Shown here in pieces: positions 23,047 through 33,171 of a stretch of 64,000 bases of DNA. The stretch is taken from assembly GCA_020284085.1 (NCBI GenBank), contig JACEVL010000957.1:1-64000 (forward strand), in the 5' to 3' direction. Under the pieces are notes generated by a model, which had not been told where the DNA came from, did not search any database, and saw nothing but the letters and a program-made list of their open reading frames with translations. Both the position numbers and the translations under genes were made by a program. The number at the start of each line of letters is the position of its first letter. The stretch's first letter is position 1. Source of the DNA: Aporrectodea caliginosa. Its lineage: Eukaryota; Annelida; Clitellata; Crassiclitellata; Lumbricidae.

Positions 23047-23458
23047 CCTATATTTAACTTTATAATTAATGGAATCTACGTAGACAAAGTATGTAAATTT
23101 CAATACTCTCACAAGGAACAGGTTGCGGCGATTGGAGCTGGCGCCATAATATTTATGACACGCCTTAGAAAAATGACACGGCTTAGACAAATTTGTGGGG
23201 AGGGAATTACTTCACGTTCCCTCCCCAGGCTTAAAAGTGGGGAGGGAAATCCCTTCCCTCCCCGTGATTTACGGCCCTGACCTCCACCTACATCTTGAGA
23301 AACCTGCCCTCACGGAAACCTTCGAATTCAACTGGATCGCCGAATAGTTTGGCCTAAAGCAGCATGTTGCTGAGCCCACGCACTGGCTGGAGGGATGGCT
23401 CGACGTCTTCCTGACACGGGACGACTCCGCTTTAGCCAACCTGACTAAGTGACTATCC

Positions 23459-24240
23459 GGCGCCGTAACAAAACGGCGCAGGACAAAACGGCGCAGACAA
23501 AACGGCGCGGACAAAACGGCGCAGACAGAACGGCGCAATTCAAAGTACCCCGACAAAACGGCGCAGACAATACGGCGCAGTACAAAGATTATGACACTAA
23601 CTATCATCAATCCAGCTTCCATTTCATCGAGAAATATTTTCATCAATCCAACTTCCATTTAATTGGAAAAAATACTTTTATCAATCCAACTTCTATTTGA
23701 CGAAAGAAATATTTTTCATCAATGGAACTTTTATTTAAGCAAAGATATATTCTCATAGATGCAGCTTCTAATTACGGCAACAATTATTTTTATCAATCCA
23801 GCTTCTATTGAATCGACAACTTAATTTCATCCATCTAGCTTCTATTTACGGACAAATTATTTCGATCAATCCAACTTCAATTTCGAACACAGGAATGTTT
23901 TTCATCAACCCCACTTCCATTTAGGGAAACAATTTTTTCATCAATCCAGCTTCCATGTTAAAGTGACAATATCATATAATTTAGCAACGTAAACTACGAC
24001 TATACCCTATGAACTGTAAGACTTGACGAAGTTTCTCAGTTATTCAGTTATTTCTAGTATATAGTTTATTATATATTTTTGCTGCTTCTACTATTAAACT
24101 ACTATAAACTATTGTTCTTTAGTTAAGTTTTGCGCCGTTTTGTCTGCGCCGTTTTGTACTGCGCCGTTTTGTTACTGCGCCGTTTTGTCTGCGCCGTTAT
24201 GTCTGCGCCGTTTTGTCCTGCGCCGTTTTGTCGGCGCACC
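23459..24240. mobile_element. foldback element with GGCGCAGACAAAAC arms (copy 1)
   Basis: Arms consist of irregular 14-15-bp units (ACAAAACGGCGCAG on the left, its complement CTGCGCCGTTTTGT on the right). The outer termini are GGCGCCGTAACAAAACGG and CCGTTTTGTCGGCGCACC. GACTATCC lies at 23451-23458 and 24241-24248. The core is an array of CAATCCAACTTCTATTT units ending in GCAACGTAAACTACGAC. It carries no coding sequence. It is nearly identical to 28464-29252. Confidence 0.85.
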
Positions 24241-24619
24241 GACTATCCACCCTCCATCGGTCTCGTCATCACCGCCATTCCTTTCCTCTTCGAGACGTTG
24301 GTCAGCTGTCAAGCTTAACGGCCGGGACTCGTCTGATCCGGCAAACTATAGACCTATTTCTTATGTTTCATTCGTTTCTGAGATCTTTGTAAAAATTGTA
24401 GCTAGCCAATTAACTATCTAAATGCTACTGGTTTACTTCTAACTAACTTTCTGAATGCTAATGTTTTACTTCCTGTTTCGTAGTCTGGGTTTCGCAGGGA
24501 TCACTCGGCTGAGACCCTGCTGGTTCGCTTGTTCTCGGACATTTACGGCGTCATGGATCGATCCCATGTCACCCTCTTAGCCCTGTTTGATATCAGCGCC
24601 GCCTTCGACTCGGTACCGT

Positions 24620-24970
24620 TGTTACTTGGCGTCATATTAAGTGTTTCAGCGATTTCGTATACCCTGGCCAGATGAAGGAGGGGCACCTTTTGTCTCGGCT
24701 GTCGACATTGAGGTTAACACAATTTTATTTTCAAAACGAGACAACCATTTCCCCCATCTTGGACCAAACGAGAATTGGTCGCCGTCTTCGTCGAACTCGA
24801 GAAAAAAGATAGGGTGGAGCCGTGGAGGCCGAGACCTTTACCGTTTTTCACTCGCGTCTTCGACAATTCTCGACCCCAAAATCTAGTTTGACCGTGTATT
24901 AATTGTTCTACCTCCAATCGTGTCCTTCAGCGCGTCACTGTTGTTCCTTTTGTATCATTTTCCCGTCTAC
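24620..24970. repeat. repeat block shared with 36560-36800
   Basis: CCGTTGTTACTTGGCGTCAT and TTTCAAAACGAGACAACCAT occur in both. The block is part of the duplicated A3/A4 unit, with no gene. Confidence 0.6.
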
Positions 24971-25215
24971 CGGAGGGGTGGCATAGCATTGGATAACATA
25001 TGGCACAGAGAGCGAGAGGTACCGAGTTCGAGCCCCGTAGGGTAGACATGCTTTGTAGGCTGCTATTAGCTCCGTGTATTGCAGGCTGTCTGTTATGTTA
25101 GTAGTTAAGATTTATGTCTTCTGTTATTTGTGTTCTTGTGAATTGTTTCAATTGCATAACTGTACACTGTAACCGGTTGCGGTGTGTCAACCGGATTGTT
25201 TGAATAAACGAAAAT
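24971..25215 (+). mobile_element. tRNA-derived SINE
   Basis: An A-box-like GGTGGCATAGCATTGG, a B box GAGTTCGAGCCCCG, and a body with GTAGGCTGCTATTAGC, ending in TTGAATAAACGAAAATATA. The body matches 1-178 in reverse. The sequence after it (25216-25565) is AT-rich with ATATTATATTA repeats and no gene. Confidence 0.75.
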
Positions 25216-25565
25216 ATATTATAATATATTATATTATACCGCATCACCTATCGTTCACTATTTTTCATTATCTTTGAACACCAGAGGCTATAGTGGCGCC
25301 GAATTGTTATTTCAATATCTTCGTGTAAATGACTTTTTAAATCATAGAAATATTTTTTTTTAAATTCCACATAAATATTTTGAACGGAGAGATAAATAAT
25401 CGGAGTCCATAATATGGATTTTATATTAATATATTATATTATGCTCAAAGTACATTTTATTTTAATATAAAATTAGATTTTATATTAATATATTATATTA
25501 TGCTCAAATTACAAACACGTTATTTGAATGTTGTGAAATAGTTTCATTCCTATTCAACCTCAACG

Positions 25566-25862
25566 GACCGTAATTTAAATTCAGATTAACGCGAACTGGT
25601 ATACATTTTCAAGGCATAACAACTGTTGTTTGTAAATAAAACGGCGGGCATCACTTTTTAAATAAGTAAAATTGGAACTATTGGTCAGGCTGACTTCGTG
25701 TTCCAAAAACATGCTCACATAGATTGTTCAAGCAATTAATTAGATGCCACAGAATGTTACAATAGCCCGCAATACAATACAAATGAAAATTTATAGCGGG
25801 CTTTAACAAGACAAGTCTTGCACGAGAGCGCGTTTCGTTACATTCTTAGTCATAGTGCAAGG
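25566..25862. repeat. duplicated flank block 1 (copy after A3)
   Basis: Same block as 2508-2800, here in its uninterrupted form (ATCACTTTTTAAATAAG). Confidence 0.75.
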
Positions 25863-26600
25863 TAAACAGATGAGTTTTTAATTTTGTTTTAAACTGTGCA
25901 ACAGATATGTACTGTCGAACTGAAGCTGGAAGACTGTTCAATTCTAAGGGTCCTGAGACAGAGAAAGCACGGTTTCCAAATTTCCAGTTTGTGCGAAGTA
26001 CGGTGAAATCCCCTCTCGTCGACGATCGGAGTCCTCTAGTATTGAAAACCGAACATGGCGTGACCATGGATGCCATGCATGGGGGAGAAGTTCCAGAGTG
26101 AACATGATACACGAGGAGGCAGATTTTGAAGGCGATACGGGCGCGGATGGGAAGCCAGTGAAGTTGTTGCCGTGTTACAGTAGGCGTGATGTGATCTCTT
26201 GGACCAAGATCTTTATTAGGCGAGCGGCGGTGTGTAGAACTGAGGATAAGGGGTGCAGTGTCGATGAAAGATGACCGGATAGGACAGAGTTGCAGTAGTC
26301 GAGGCGAGCGATGACGAGAGCTTGGACGAGGATACGAGGCAGGTTTCGTCGAGGCAGCGTTTCACTTGGCGGATTCGGCGAAGGTGGAAATAGCATGCTT
26401 TGGCGACGGAAGAGATGTGTTGAGTCATGTTTAGGCTGCTGTCTAGCAGAACCCGAGGTTCCGAACCACATCAGATGGTAGAATGGTGCAGTTAGACTCG
26501 AGATGAAGAGATTTTATTTGTTTATCATCGTCCGGTCGGCTTCGACGGTCGAACCAAATGAGTTCTGTTTTGGTGGCATTTTGCTTCAGACGCATAGATG
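25840..26600 (-). mobile_element. L2/CR1-type reverse transcriptase copy, 3' half
   Basis: The minus strand encodes, with frameshifts, ARLDYCNSVLSG, HTAARLI, CSVFNTRGLRSS, RKFGNRAFSVSGPLE-type sequence and VAQFKTKLKTHLFTLHYD, the standard C-terminus of CR1/L2 proteins. It continues upstream (in gene direction) beyond the 3.1-kb hAT insertion at 29750-30240. Inactive. Confidence 0.85.
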
Positions 26601-27221
26601 CAGTGATAGGCACAAAAGTATTTTGAAAATAGATTTCTATTTTCAAAATAGAAAATACTATTTTATTTTCTATTTTCAAAATAAATTCTTTTGAAAAGTA
26701 TTTTGGAAAAGTATTTTCCAAATAGTTTTAAAAAGTATTTTGGAGAATTTAAAATATTTTTCAAAATACTTTTCTAAAATACTTTTCTAAGCGACTTTAA
26801 AAATTCGATTGGCTTAAGTCATTGAAACTGGGTGAATCAATTGTTGAGCTGGCAGCTGAGTTTCGTAACTTAGGCGTTGTTTTCAATTCTACCGTGTCTC
26901 TCATTGTCCATGTAAACAGAATTTGTAAATCATCATGTATGGTCATTGGGTATACATACGCAGAACTAGGCGTCATGTGCCCATGTATGCTGGGATATCT
27001 CTGAAATATACGTACATTGTTTTCCATTCGCCTAGATTACTGCAACTCGCTTCTTACTGGTATCAATAAGTCAAACATGCTGAAGCTGTAGAGAGTTCAG
27101 AACTCTTTGGTAAGAGCCATAACTAATGCATCAAAATATGAACGTATCACCCATGCGCTTTAATATTTACATGGGCATCCTGTTCAGCAGAGAATTGGGC
27201 CTACTTTCAAATTGGAGCTCA

Positions 27222-27910
27222 TCTTATAATATAAGTATATATAAGTCAGTTTACGTTGTCCTTCCTTATGTTTGTTTGTCCGTTTCTAAAGGCTCCGAAA
27301 CGGAACGCTTTAGCGATTTGAAAAATCGGACGAAACGTTATTACGCGACGTCTAGGTCAACGCGACTATTTTCAGCTCGCAATTTTACTTAAACGCTGAC
27401 ATATGGACATTTTAAACCTCAAAATTATAAGGTTCCGTAATACCAATAACGAAGTTCATGAATATGCATATTTTAACCTCGCTTGAACGACGTGACGTAA
27501 GAGAAATGTTGTTTTTACGTCACGCGAAGATCAGGCGCAATCGAAATAAAACACGGGCTCCGTTCCGAAAAATTACGAGCGTAATGGAACACGATCGAGC
27601 TTCGTCTACTATTATATTATTTAGCCCGGGAAACAAATAATAGGGCTATATAAGGTAGAGATAATCCGTGCGGAAGCCTACTATTTTCAACTCATTATTA
27701 TTTTGCTAAACGAGGCAGCAGGTGAGTCATAGGTAATTAAATTCAAATACACGGGGGAAAACTATTTTCACATCTAGTATCGTTCAGATATGTGGACATT
27801 TAAAATATTTGAAGCCCTTCAGCATATAGAGTAAGTAAGTAGCCTTTATTTGCAGCCGTTAAAAATTACGCGTGCGTAAAACCCGGGCAAAGCCGGGTAG
27901 AAACGTCTAG
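27222..27910 (+). mobile_element. non-autonomous Helitron
   Basis: The 5' end TCTTATAATATAAGTATA follows an A. The 3' end has the hairpin ACCCGGGCAAAGCCGGGT, then GAAACGT and CTAG, followed by T. Helitrons begin with TC, end with a GC hairpin plus CTRR, and insert between A and T without target duplication. All three criteria are met. The GTTTGTTTGTCCGTTTC motif near the 5' end also fits Helitron families known from invertebrates. There is no Rep/helicase coding. Confidence 0.85.
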
Positions 27911-27980
27911 TAGTCTATAAAATTGTGTATAAAACTGTGTACTCTGGCCAACCACAATACTTAAAATCAGTTCTTATTCC

Positions 27981-28330
27981 CAGGGGCGGCGCTGGGTTTT
28001 TAGTTGTGGGGTCCACGAAAATGAAATTAACTTGCGAGGCACTGCGAGCGCCGAAGGCGCGAAGCTGCCCACGATTAGGGGTCTGGGGAGCGTCGTAAGC
28101 TCCCCCAGCGGGGTCTGGGGCGGAGCCCCAGCCGCCAACGCTTTTTGGAGTATAATTTTGCCATATGGAGCTCATTTCAGCCACTCTGAACTAAACATTT
28201 GGCTGTCAGCGAAACCAGACCCCCCCCCCAAAAAAAATCTATTCGGATTTACACGAATTGGATAAATGGTCTGAACGACAGCTGGGGGGGGGTCCGGACC
28301 CCTGGACCCCCCCGGCCAGCGCCACCCCTG
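27981..28330. mobile_element. hAT MITE, 350 bp
   Basis: The termini CAGGGGCGGCGCTGG and CCAGCGCCACCCCTG (one mismatch when inverted) are flanked by CTTATTCC on both sides (27973-27980 and 28331-28338). The interior is GC-rich for this window (GGGGCGGAGCCCC palindrome) with homopolymer C and G runs. It has no coding capacity. Confidence 0.9.
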
Positions 28331-28463
28331 CTTATTCCTCTGACTTATCATTATTCAACAAGGTCATCTGTATATCTTTGTCTGGTCATACCTAAATCGA
28401 GAACTGTTCTTCGTGAACAAGAACTTTCGGTTGATGGACCTACTTTTAGGAACTCTCTCCATG

Positions 28464-29252
28464 GGCGCCGTAACAAAACGGCGCAGGACAAAACGGCGCA
28501 GACAAAACGGCGCGGACAAAACGGCGCAGACAGAACGGCGCAATTCAAAGTACCCCGACAAAACGGCGCAGACAATACGGCGCAGTACAAAGATTATGAT
28601 ACTAACTATCATCAATCCAGCTTCCATTTCATCGAGAAATATTTTCATCAATCCAACTTCCCTGTAATTGGAAAAAATACTTTTATCAATCCAACTTCTA
28701 TTTGACGAAAGAAATATTTTTCATCAATGGAACTTTTATTTAAGCAAAGATAATATTATATTCTCATAGATGCATGCTTCTAATTACGGCAACAATTATT
28801 TTTATCAATCCAGCTTCTATTGAATCGACAACTTAATTTCATCCATCTAGCTTCTATTTACGGACAAATTATTTCGATCAATCCAACTTCAATTTCGAAC
28901 ACAGGAATGTTTTTCATCAACCCCACTTCCATTTAGGGAAACAATTTTTTCATCAATCCAGATTCCATGTTAAAGTGACAATATCATATAATTTAGCAAC
29001 GTAAACTACGACTATACCCTATGAACTGTAAGACTTGACGAAGTTTCTCAGTTATTCAGTTATTTCTAGTATATAGTTTATTATATATTTTTGCTGCTTC
29101 TACTATTAAACTACTATAAACTATTGTTCTTTAGTTAAGTTTTGCGCCGTTTTGTCTGCGCCGTTTTGTACTGCGCCGTTTTGTTACTGCGCCGTTTTGT
29201 CTGCGCCGTTATGTCTGCGCCGTTTTGTCCTGCGCCGTTTTGTCGGCGCACC
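28464..29252. mobile_element. foldback element with GGCGCAGACAAAAC arms (copy 2)
   Basis: Same termini, arms and core as 23459-24240. The flanking duplication is TCTCCATG (28456-28463 and 29254-29261), or nine bases if the preceding C is included. Different target sequences show that both copies inserted independently. Confidence 0.85.
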
Positions 29253-29741
29253 CTCTCCATGTGCACTCTCCTTGGTCACTTGTGTCATTTTCTTCTCAAC
29301 TTACAACTTGCCTCCTTAAAATTGTTTATCCATCATAGGCTACCTCTCTGTCTTAAGGACTGCTCTTCTGGATATTGACTTGATTACGGCTTGCTTTTGG
29401 TGTGCCATCGGTTTATGTTTTGGGCATTTAACCGGCGCAATAAAAGTTACAAATTACAATTTCACCAATACTTAAAGTCATAAGAAACTATTTGATCACT
29501 GTGAAGTACACTAATGCAATGTAATGCACACCATAGCGAGTTGTGATTAAAGTTGAACATGTTGGTTTCTCAAAAGTATTTTGAAAAACTATTTTGAAAA
29601 GTATTTTCAAAATACTGTTTTATTTTGTATTTTCAAAATATTTTTGAAAAGTATTTTGTAAAAATATTTTCAAAATACTTTTAAAAAGTATTTTATTTTG
29701 TATTTTCAAAATACTTTTGAAAAATATTTTGCCCATCACTG

Positions 29742-30240
29742 CATAGATGCACACCAGCTTTGAATGTCACGGACGCATGCCGAAATTTTTATTTTAATAA
29801 TAATAATAATAATTACGACAATTTATATGGCGCCGTAACACGGCCATGCCGTTACAAGGGCGCCTTACAAGACAACTAACAGCAGTCGGGATAAGCCCTG
29901 GCGAACAAATGTTATTTTAGCATGGATTTGAAAGAGTCCACTGAGTCAGTCAATCGAATAGCAGGAGGAAGTCTGTTCCAGCATCGAGGACCGAAGACCG
30001 AGAAAGCACGATCACCGAAGCGCGTCTTCTTCCTCCGCACACGGAGATCAATCTTCGCAAGCGATCGGAGCCGGAGCCCGGGCAAAGTTTTTTGCCAGAG
30101 CGTTTTATGTAGAGATGGGTGTCGTCAGCATAAATGTGGATCATAAGGCCATGTTGTGATGCGATGTTGACAATGTTATTTATTATTATGTTAATGTATA
30201 AAATTATTGTCATTTCCCAGGTCTGTTAATTTGTAATCTA
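29742..30240 (-). mobile_element. L2/CR1-type RT copy, continuation, with nested retroelement 3' end
   Basis: On the minus strand, IHIYADDTHLYIK (YADD motif) is followed by a junction near 30090 and then by a foreign CR1-group 3' end (about 29798-30088). The latter has ISVCGGRRRAS and a DRAFSVFGPRCW-like segment in broken frames, ending in a TTATTATTATT tail. The host RT resumes at 29749-29797. Confidence 0.75.
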
Positions 30241-30425
30241 GTTGAGGTTGCACTCTAAGCTATTCAGTAGATGGCAGAATATACTTTCTCCAGTCAGTGT
30301 TAATATCTTCTGAACACAACTCTTCAACCGCTCGCCATTTTGTACGGACCATGGATGGTAGTTAAATTCATATTGTCTCTTATTAACTGGTAAGATTTTA
30401 TCACTTCGTTTATGTAATTTGGTAA
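30215..30425. repeat. duplicated flank block 2 (copy after A3)
   Basis: Contains ATGGCAGAATATACTTTCTC and AACTGGTAAGATTTTATCAC, as at 3722-3980. Confidence 0.7.
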
Positions 30426-30930
30426 ACCCGTAGTTGGTAAACCCGTAGTTTAGATTGGTAAATTATTTTATATCGTCAAATTAAAATGGTAGCTGGATTA
30501 AGGAAAAAAATTGTTTCACTAACTCGAAGTGGGATTGATGAAAGGATTTCTGTCTTTAAATAGAAATTGGATTGATCGAAATAATTTTTACCGTAAATAG
30601 AAGTTGGATTGATTATACTAATTTTTTATGCAATAGAAGCTGGAATGATGAAAATAATTGTTGCCTTAAGTAGAAGCTGGCTGGACCCATGAGAACAGCT
30701 CCTTGCTTAAATAAAAGTTCCATTGATGATAAATATTCAGTTCGTTAAATAGAAGCTGAATAATTTCTTTCACGAAATGGAAGCTGGATTTATGAAAAAA
30801 TTTAACGATGAAATGAAAGCGGGATTAATGATAGTTATTATGGACATAGGTAGACTGCTTACTTAACAACGTTAAGTACAGCATCCAGGACATTCAAATA
30901 ATTTACCAACCTAAACTACAGGGATTATTT
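30425..30930 (+). repeat. GTAGTTTA-ended element with GGATTGATGAAA array
   Basis: Opens with a doubled terminus GGTAAACCCGTAGTTGGTAAACCCGTAG (a duplicated 15-bp start, quoted in two parts: GGTAAACCCGTAGTT and GGTAAACCCGTAG) and ends with ACCAACCTAAACTACAGGG. The interior is the roughly 40-bp array in the GAAGCTGGATTGATG orientation, parallel to 3983-5110. Confidence 0.7.
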
Positions 30931-31079
30931 AAGTATCATCTACGTAAAACTGATGCCCTAGTGAATGACTGCCACGTTATGGACCTAAGGGTGTGGTATG
31001 CATTTAGACCAAAATAGAGCAACCCTGAGTAAACCTTGTTGTAGAAAAGCCTTGGGAGAAAATGCCATTTAAGTATGCT

Positions 31080-31275
31080 GACTAAGTGCATCGGCATAGT
31101 AAGAGTGAAAACCAATTCAGTGCCATGACCACAAACCCCAAAGCAATGCTGCTATCAATGCAAAAGTGAATGGATACTCCACCAAAAGCAGCAGATAAGT
31201 CAAGAGGGACAAATGCTGCCACCTTTCTCTTAACCCCAATGCGCATTGCGCACGATGTCATTCGGAGCAAGAGGA
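31080..31275 (-). mobile_element. short reverse-transcriptase remnant
   Basis: The minus strand reads VAAFVPLDLSAAFGGVSI, a worn copy of the LLDLSAAFDTV-type RT motif of CR1/L2 elements. It covers only about 60 codons. The surrounding 30931-31680 has no other recognisable feature. Confidence 0.55.
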
Positions 31276-31679
31276 GCGTATTCTGTTGAATGAAACTTAT
31301 GGTATACGCAGACTGAAATGTGGATTAGTGAATTAGAGGTTAGGATAGAATAGACAGATGAACTTATCATATGTTACATAATTATTTCAGTTCTAGATTA
31401 CATGCCCATCACTGTGAGAAAGCGAGTAAGAGGACACTATTAACCAGCTAAACATTTATTCAAGTCTTTCCCAAAGAAGAAATTGCTATATATAATTACC
31501 TCCATCATACATAATATTCACTAAATGTAGTAGATTACACATGGACTAGGCTCGAACATAAACTATGTAACACAAAATGTGGAATCACAGCTTAGTATAG
31601 TAAAATGACCCTGACTTGGAAAATACAAGAACAATTGCATACCTGATTTAATATTTTCGATCGTAGTGACACTTGTCAA

Positions 31680-31770
31680 CATAATAGGCTTGCGCAGAAA
31701 GCGCCTCTGAGTAGATATCTGGAAGAGGCGCTATATAAATTCTCAGAATGAATGTATAAATGAATACCTG
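31680..31770 (+). mobile_element. CR1 3' terminus remnant
   Basis: GAAGAGGCGCTATATAAATT followed by GAATGAATG matches the 3' end of the CR1 copy at about 12999-13050. Confidence 0.6.
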
Positions 31771-32480
31771 AAAAATGTTTCATCTTCTTTCTGAAACAGC
31801 TACACATTCCATATTATTCAGTGTTCTGTTCTTATAGGCATAAAGCATATTTCTTGGTCTTCACTTGTCTTCTGATGACCATTGAACGCTCCTCTTCCAC
31901 CAGCTGCAACACCTTCTTGTTTGTTTTATAGTCGCTTCTGTTGATCTTGTCTAGTTTTCTCCACCGCCACATTTAAAAAGCCTTAAGCTTCTCCATTTCT
32001 GCATTTGCAATATTGTCCATGTATCCGCTCGTGAATAATCTCGTTCTTTGCACTTGGCTTTCGAATAGCACTTTAGAAATTTGGAGATTAGGAATACGAT
32101 GTTTACAATCCACTTAGAGCGGCGTTCCCTCCATATGAGGCTTTTTACCATTCTTTCCGTACATCGAGACGCAGACCACCGTTTAGCTTTCCTGTCTTTG
32201 GAAACTGCTATGAAGATTTGAGATGGCATGATTTACAATATTGGCTTCATTTTATTTGTGTGTTCATGGAATGGTGTCATTCTAAGTACAGGCGTCAGGC
32301 CATTCTGTTTTGAGACAGAGCTGTAACATTTATAAGGATTTAAGCAAGACAATCTTTAGTAGAAAATTACTCAAAGAATGTCTGGAAATGTGCCTTGCCA
32401 TTATTACTAACTACTCATTCAACTACGAATCGTAATCATTGTAATCGTAAACTACAAATTTCTGAAGCACTACCCTAAAG
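31771..32480. repeat. A4 unit upstream flank
   Basis: From about 31990 it carries the TCTGCATTTGCA block (TTCTGCATTTGCAATATTGT) and then the GAAACTGCTATGAAG block seen at 6690 and 14340. No gene. Confidence 0.55.
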
Positions 32481-32720
32481 CACTACGAACGGGTAGACTG
32501 AGATGGCTTGATGGTGAGGAGTGTGCAAAGGTACTTTGGCTGGTAGTATTGCATTGAGTTGTAGGTTAGCGATAAGACTTTGAAATGGATGCGCTCCAGC
32601 ATTTTCACCCAGTGGAATGATTTAAGAATGGGAGTGATATTGTGATGCTCTGGTGTACATGGTGATGTGTGAATGTATGCGAATTGGACTTTATTGAGCT
32701 GCAATGAAATTATGATCTAT
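32480..32720 (-). mobile_element. CR1-like 3' coding fragment upstream of A4
   Basis: The minus strand reads HNITPILKSFHWVKMLERI and HFKVLSLTYNSM, the segment around the HWLP-equivalent motif of CR1/L2 proteins, and is truncated relative to the copies before A2 and A3. Confidence 0.65.
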
Positions 32721-32750
32721 AAGCATGCTAAATATTTACGTTTTACTGTT

Positions 32751-32758
32751 ATTTTTAG
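32751..32758 (+). promoter_or_regulatory. putative 3' splice site of A4
   Basis: TGTTATTTTTAG before CAAGTATATGAAAATGACGAG. The pyrimidine run is shorter than in A2 and A3. Confidence 0.45.
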
Positions 32759-33171
32759 CAAGTATATGAAAATGACGAGCAACATTCTTTCAGAGCTTCA
32801 AACTTAGTTGTAAGACAAGGCTTTCATCTTAATAATTTTACAACGGATTTGTTTTACCACAAATTGCTCTATCTTCACTAAACATATCCTGAATAGTAGC
32901 TCAAAGGCGTGGTATTATACAACGTATGGATAGCTTCAGTGTTTCCTCATGATGTTTATTCTGTGTGAATAATTTCTTACTTTACTCGAAAAGAACTACT
33001 ACTCATACACGAGACATGAACTCTTCTTGAAAGCGTCTGAAAGATGAACTTAAATGAAGTAATTGATAATGTGTGAAACTGTCTACTCAATGTGATCATC
33101 TCACAGCTCATCAAGGAACCGATACTGGAGAAGTACATTTAAATTAACAATATTATTAAGTGAGTATCCGG

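Larger units (their letters stand above)
21482..23279. mobile_element. hAT-type transposon, non-autonomous, 1.8 kb
   Basis: The termini CAGGGCCGTAAATC and GATTTACGGCCCTG are perfect inverted repeats. ACCTCCAC lies at 21474-21481 and again at 23280-23287, an 8-bp target duplication. Subterminal GTGGGGAGGGAA motifs are present at both ends. The interior carries a retroelement 3' end (see 21720-21990) and a (TA)n tract, but no transposase. CAGGG-type ends with 8-bp duplication define the hAT superfamily. Confidence 0.85.
21351..24620 (+). mobile_element. CR1/L2-type retrotransposon fragment split by two DNA transposons
   Basis: The pieces 21351-21481, 23280-23458 and 24249-24620 line up with the continuous copy at 35190-36500. 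They encode parts of the endonuclease end and the reverse transcriptase: PANYRPIS near 24337, SGFRRDHSAETLLVRL near 24487 and LLALFDISAAFDSV near 24572, the last being the conserved RT motif with catalytic Asp. Stops and frameshifts show it is inactive. It continues into a segment (24620-24920) also present at 36560-36790. Confidence 0.8.
26820..29430 (+). mobile_element. CR1/L2-type RT fragment split by three insertions
   Basis: Pieces 26820-27221, 27911-27980, 28331-28463 and 29253-29430 join as the C-terminal RT region: FRNLGVVFNSTVSL, RLDYCNSLLTGINKS, RVQNSLVRAITNASK, then STRSSVYLCLV and LSVDGPTFRNSL. Removing the Helitron, and the MITE with one copy of its target duplication, restores a continuous reading frame across the joints, which validates those boundaries. 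Internal stops remain, so the copy is dead. Confidence 0.75.
26601..29741. mobile_element. hAT-type composite element with AAGTATTTTCAAAATA arms, 3.1 kb
   Basis: It starts CAGTGATAGGCA and ends TGCCCATCACTG, hAT-like inverted termini with one mismatch. CATAGATG lies at 26593-26600 and 29742-29749. The subterminal 150-190 bp on each side are foldback arms of AAAGTATTTTGAAAA units. Inside is a broken retroelement RT fragment that in turn holds a Helitron (27222-27910), a hAT MITE (27981-28330) and a GGCGCC foldback (28464-29252). No hAT transposase is seen. Confidence 0.85.
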
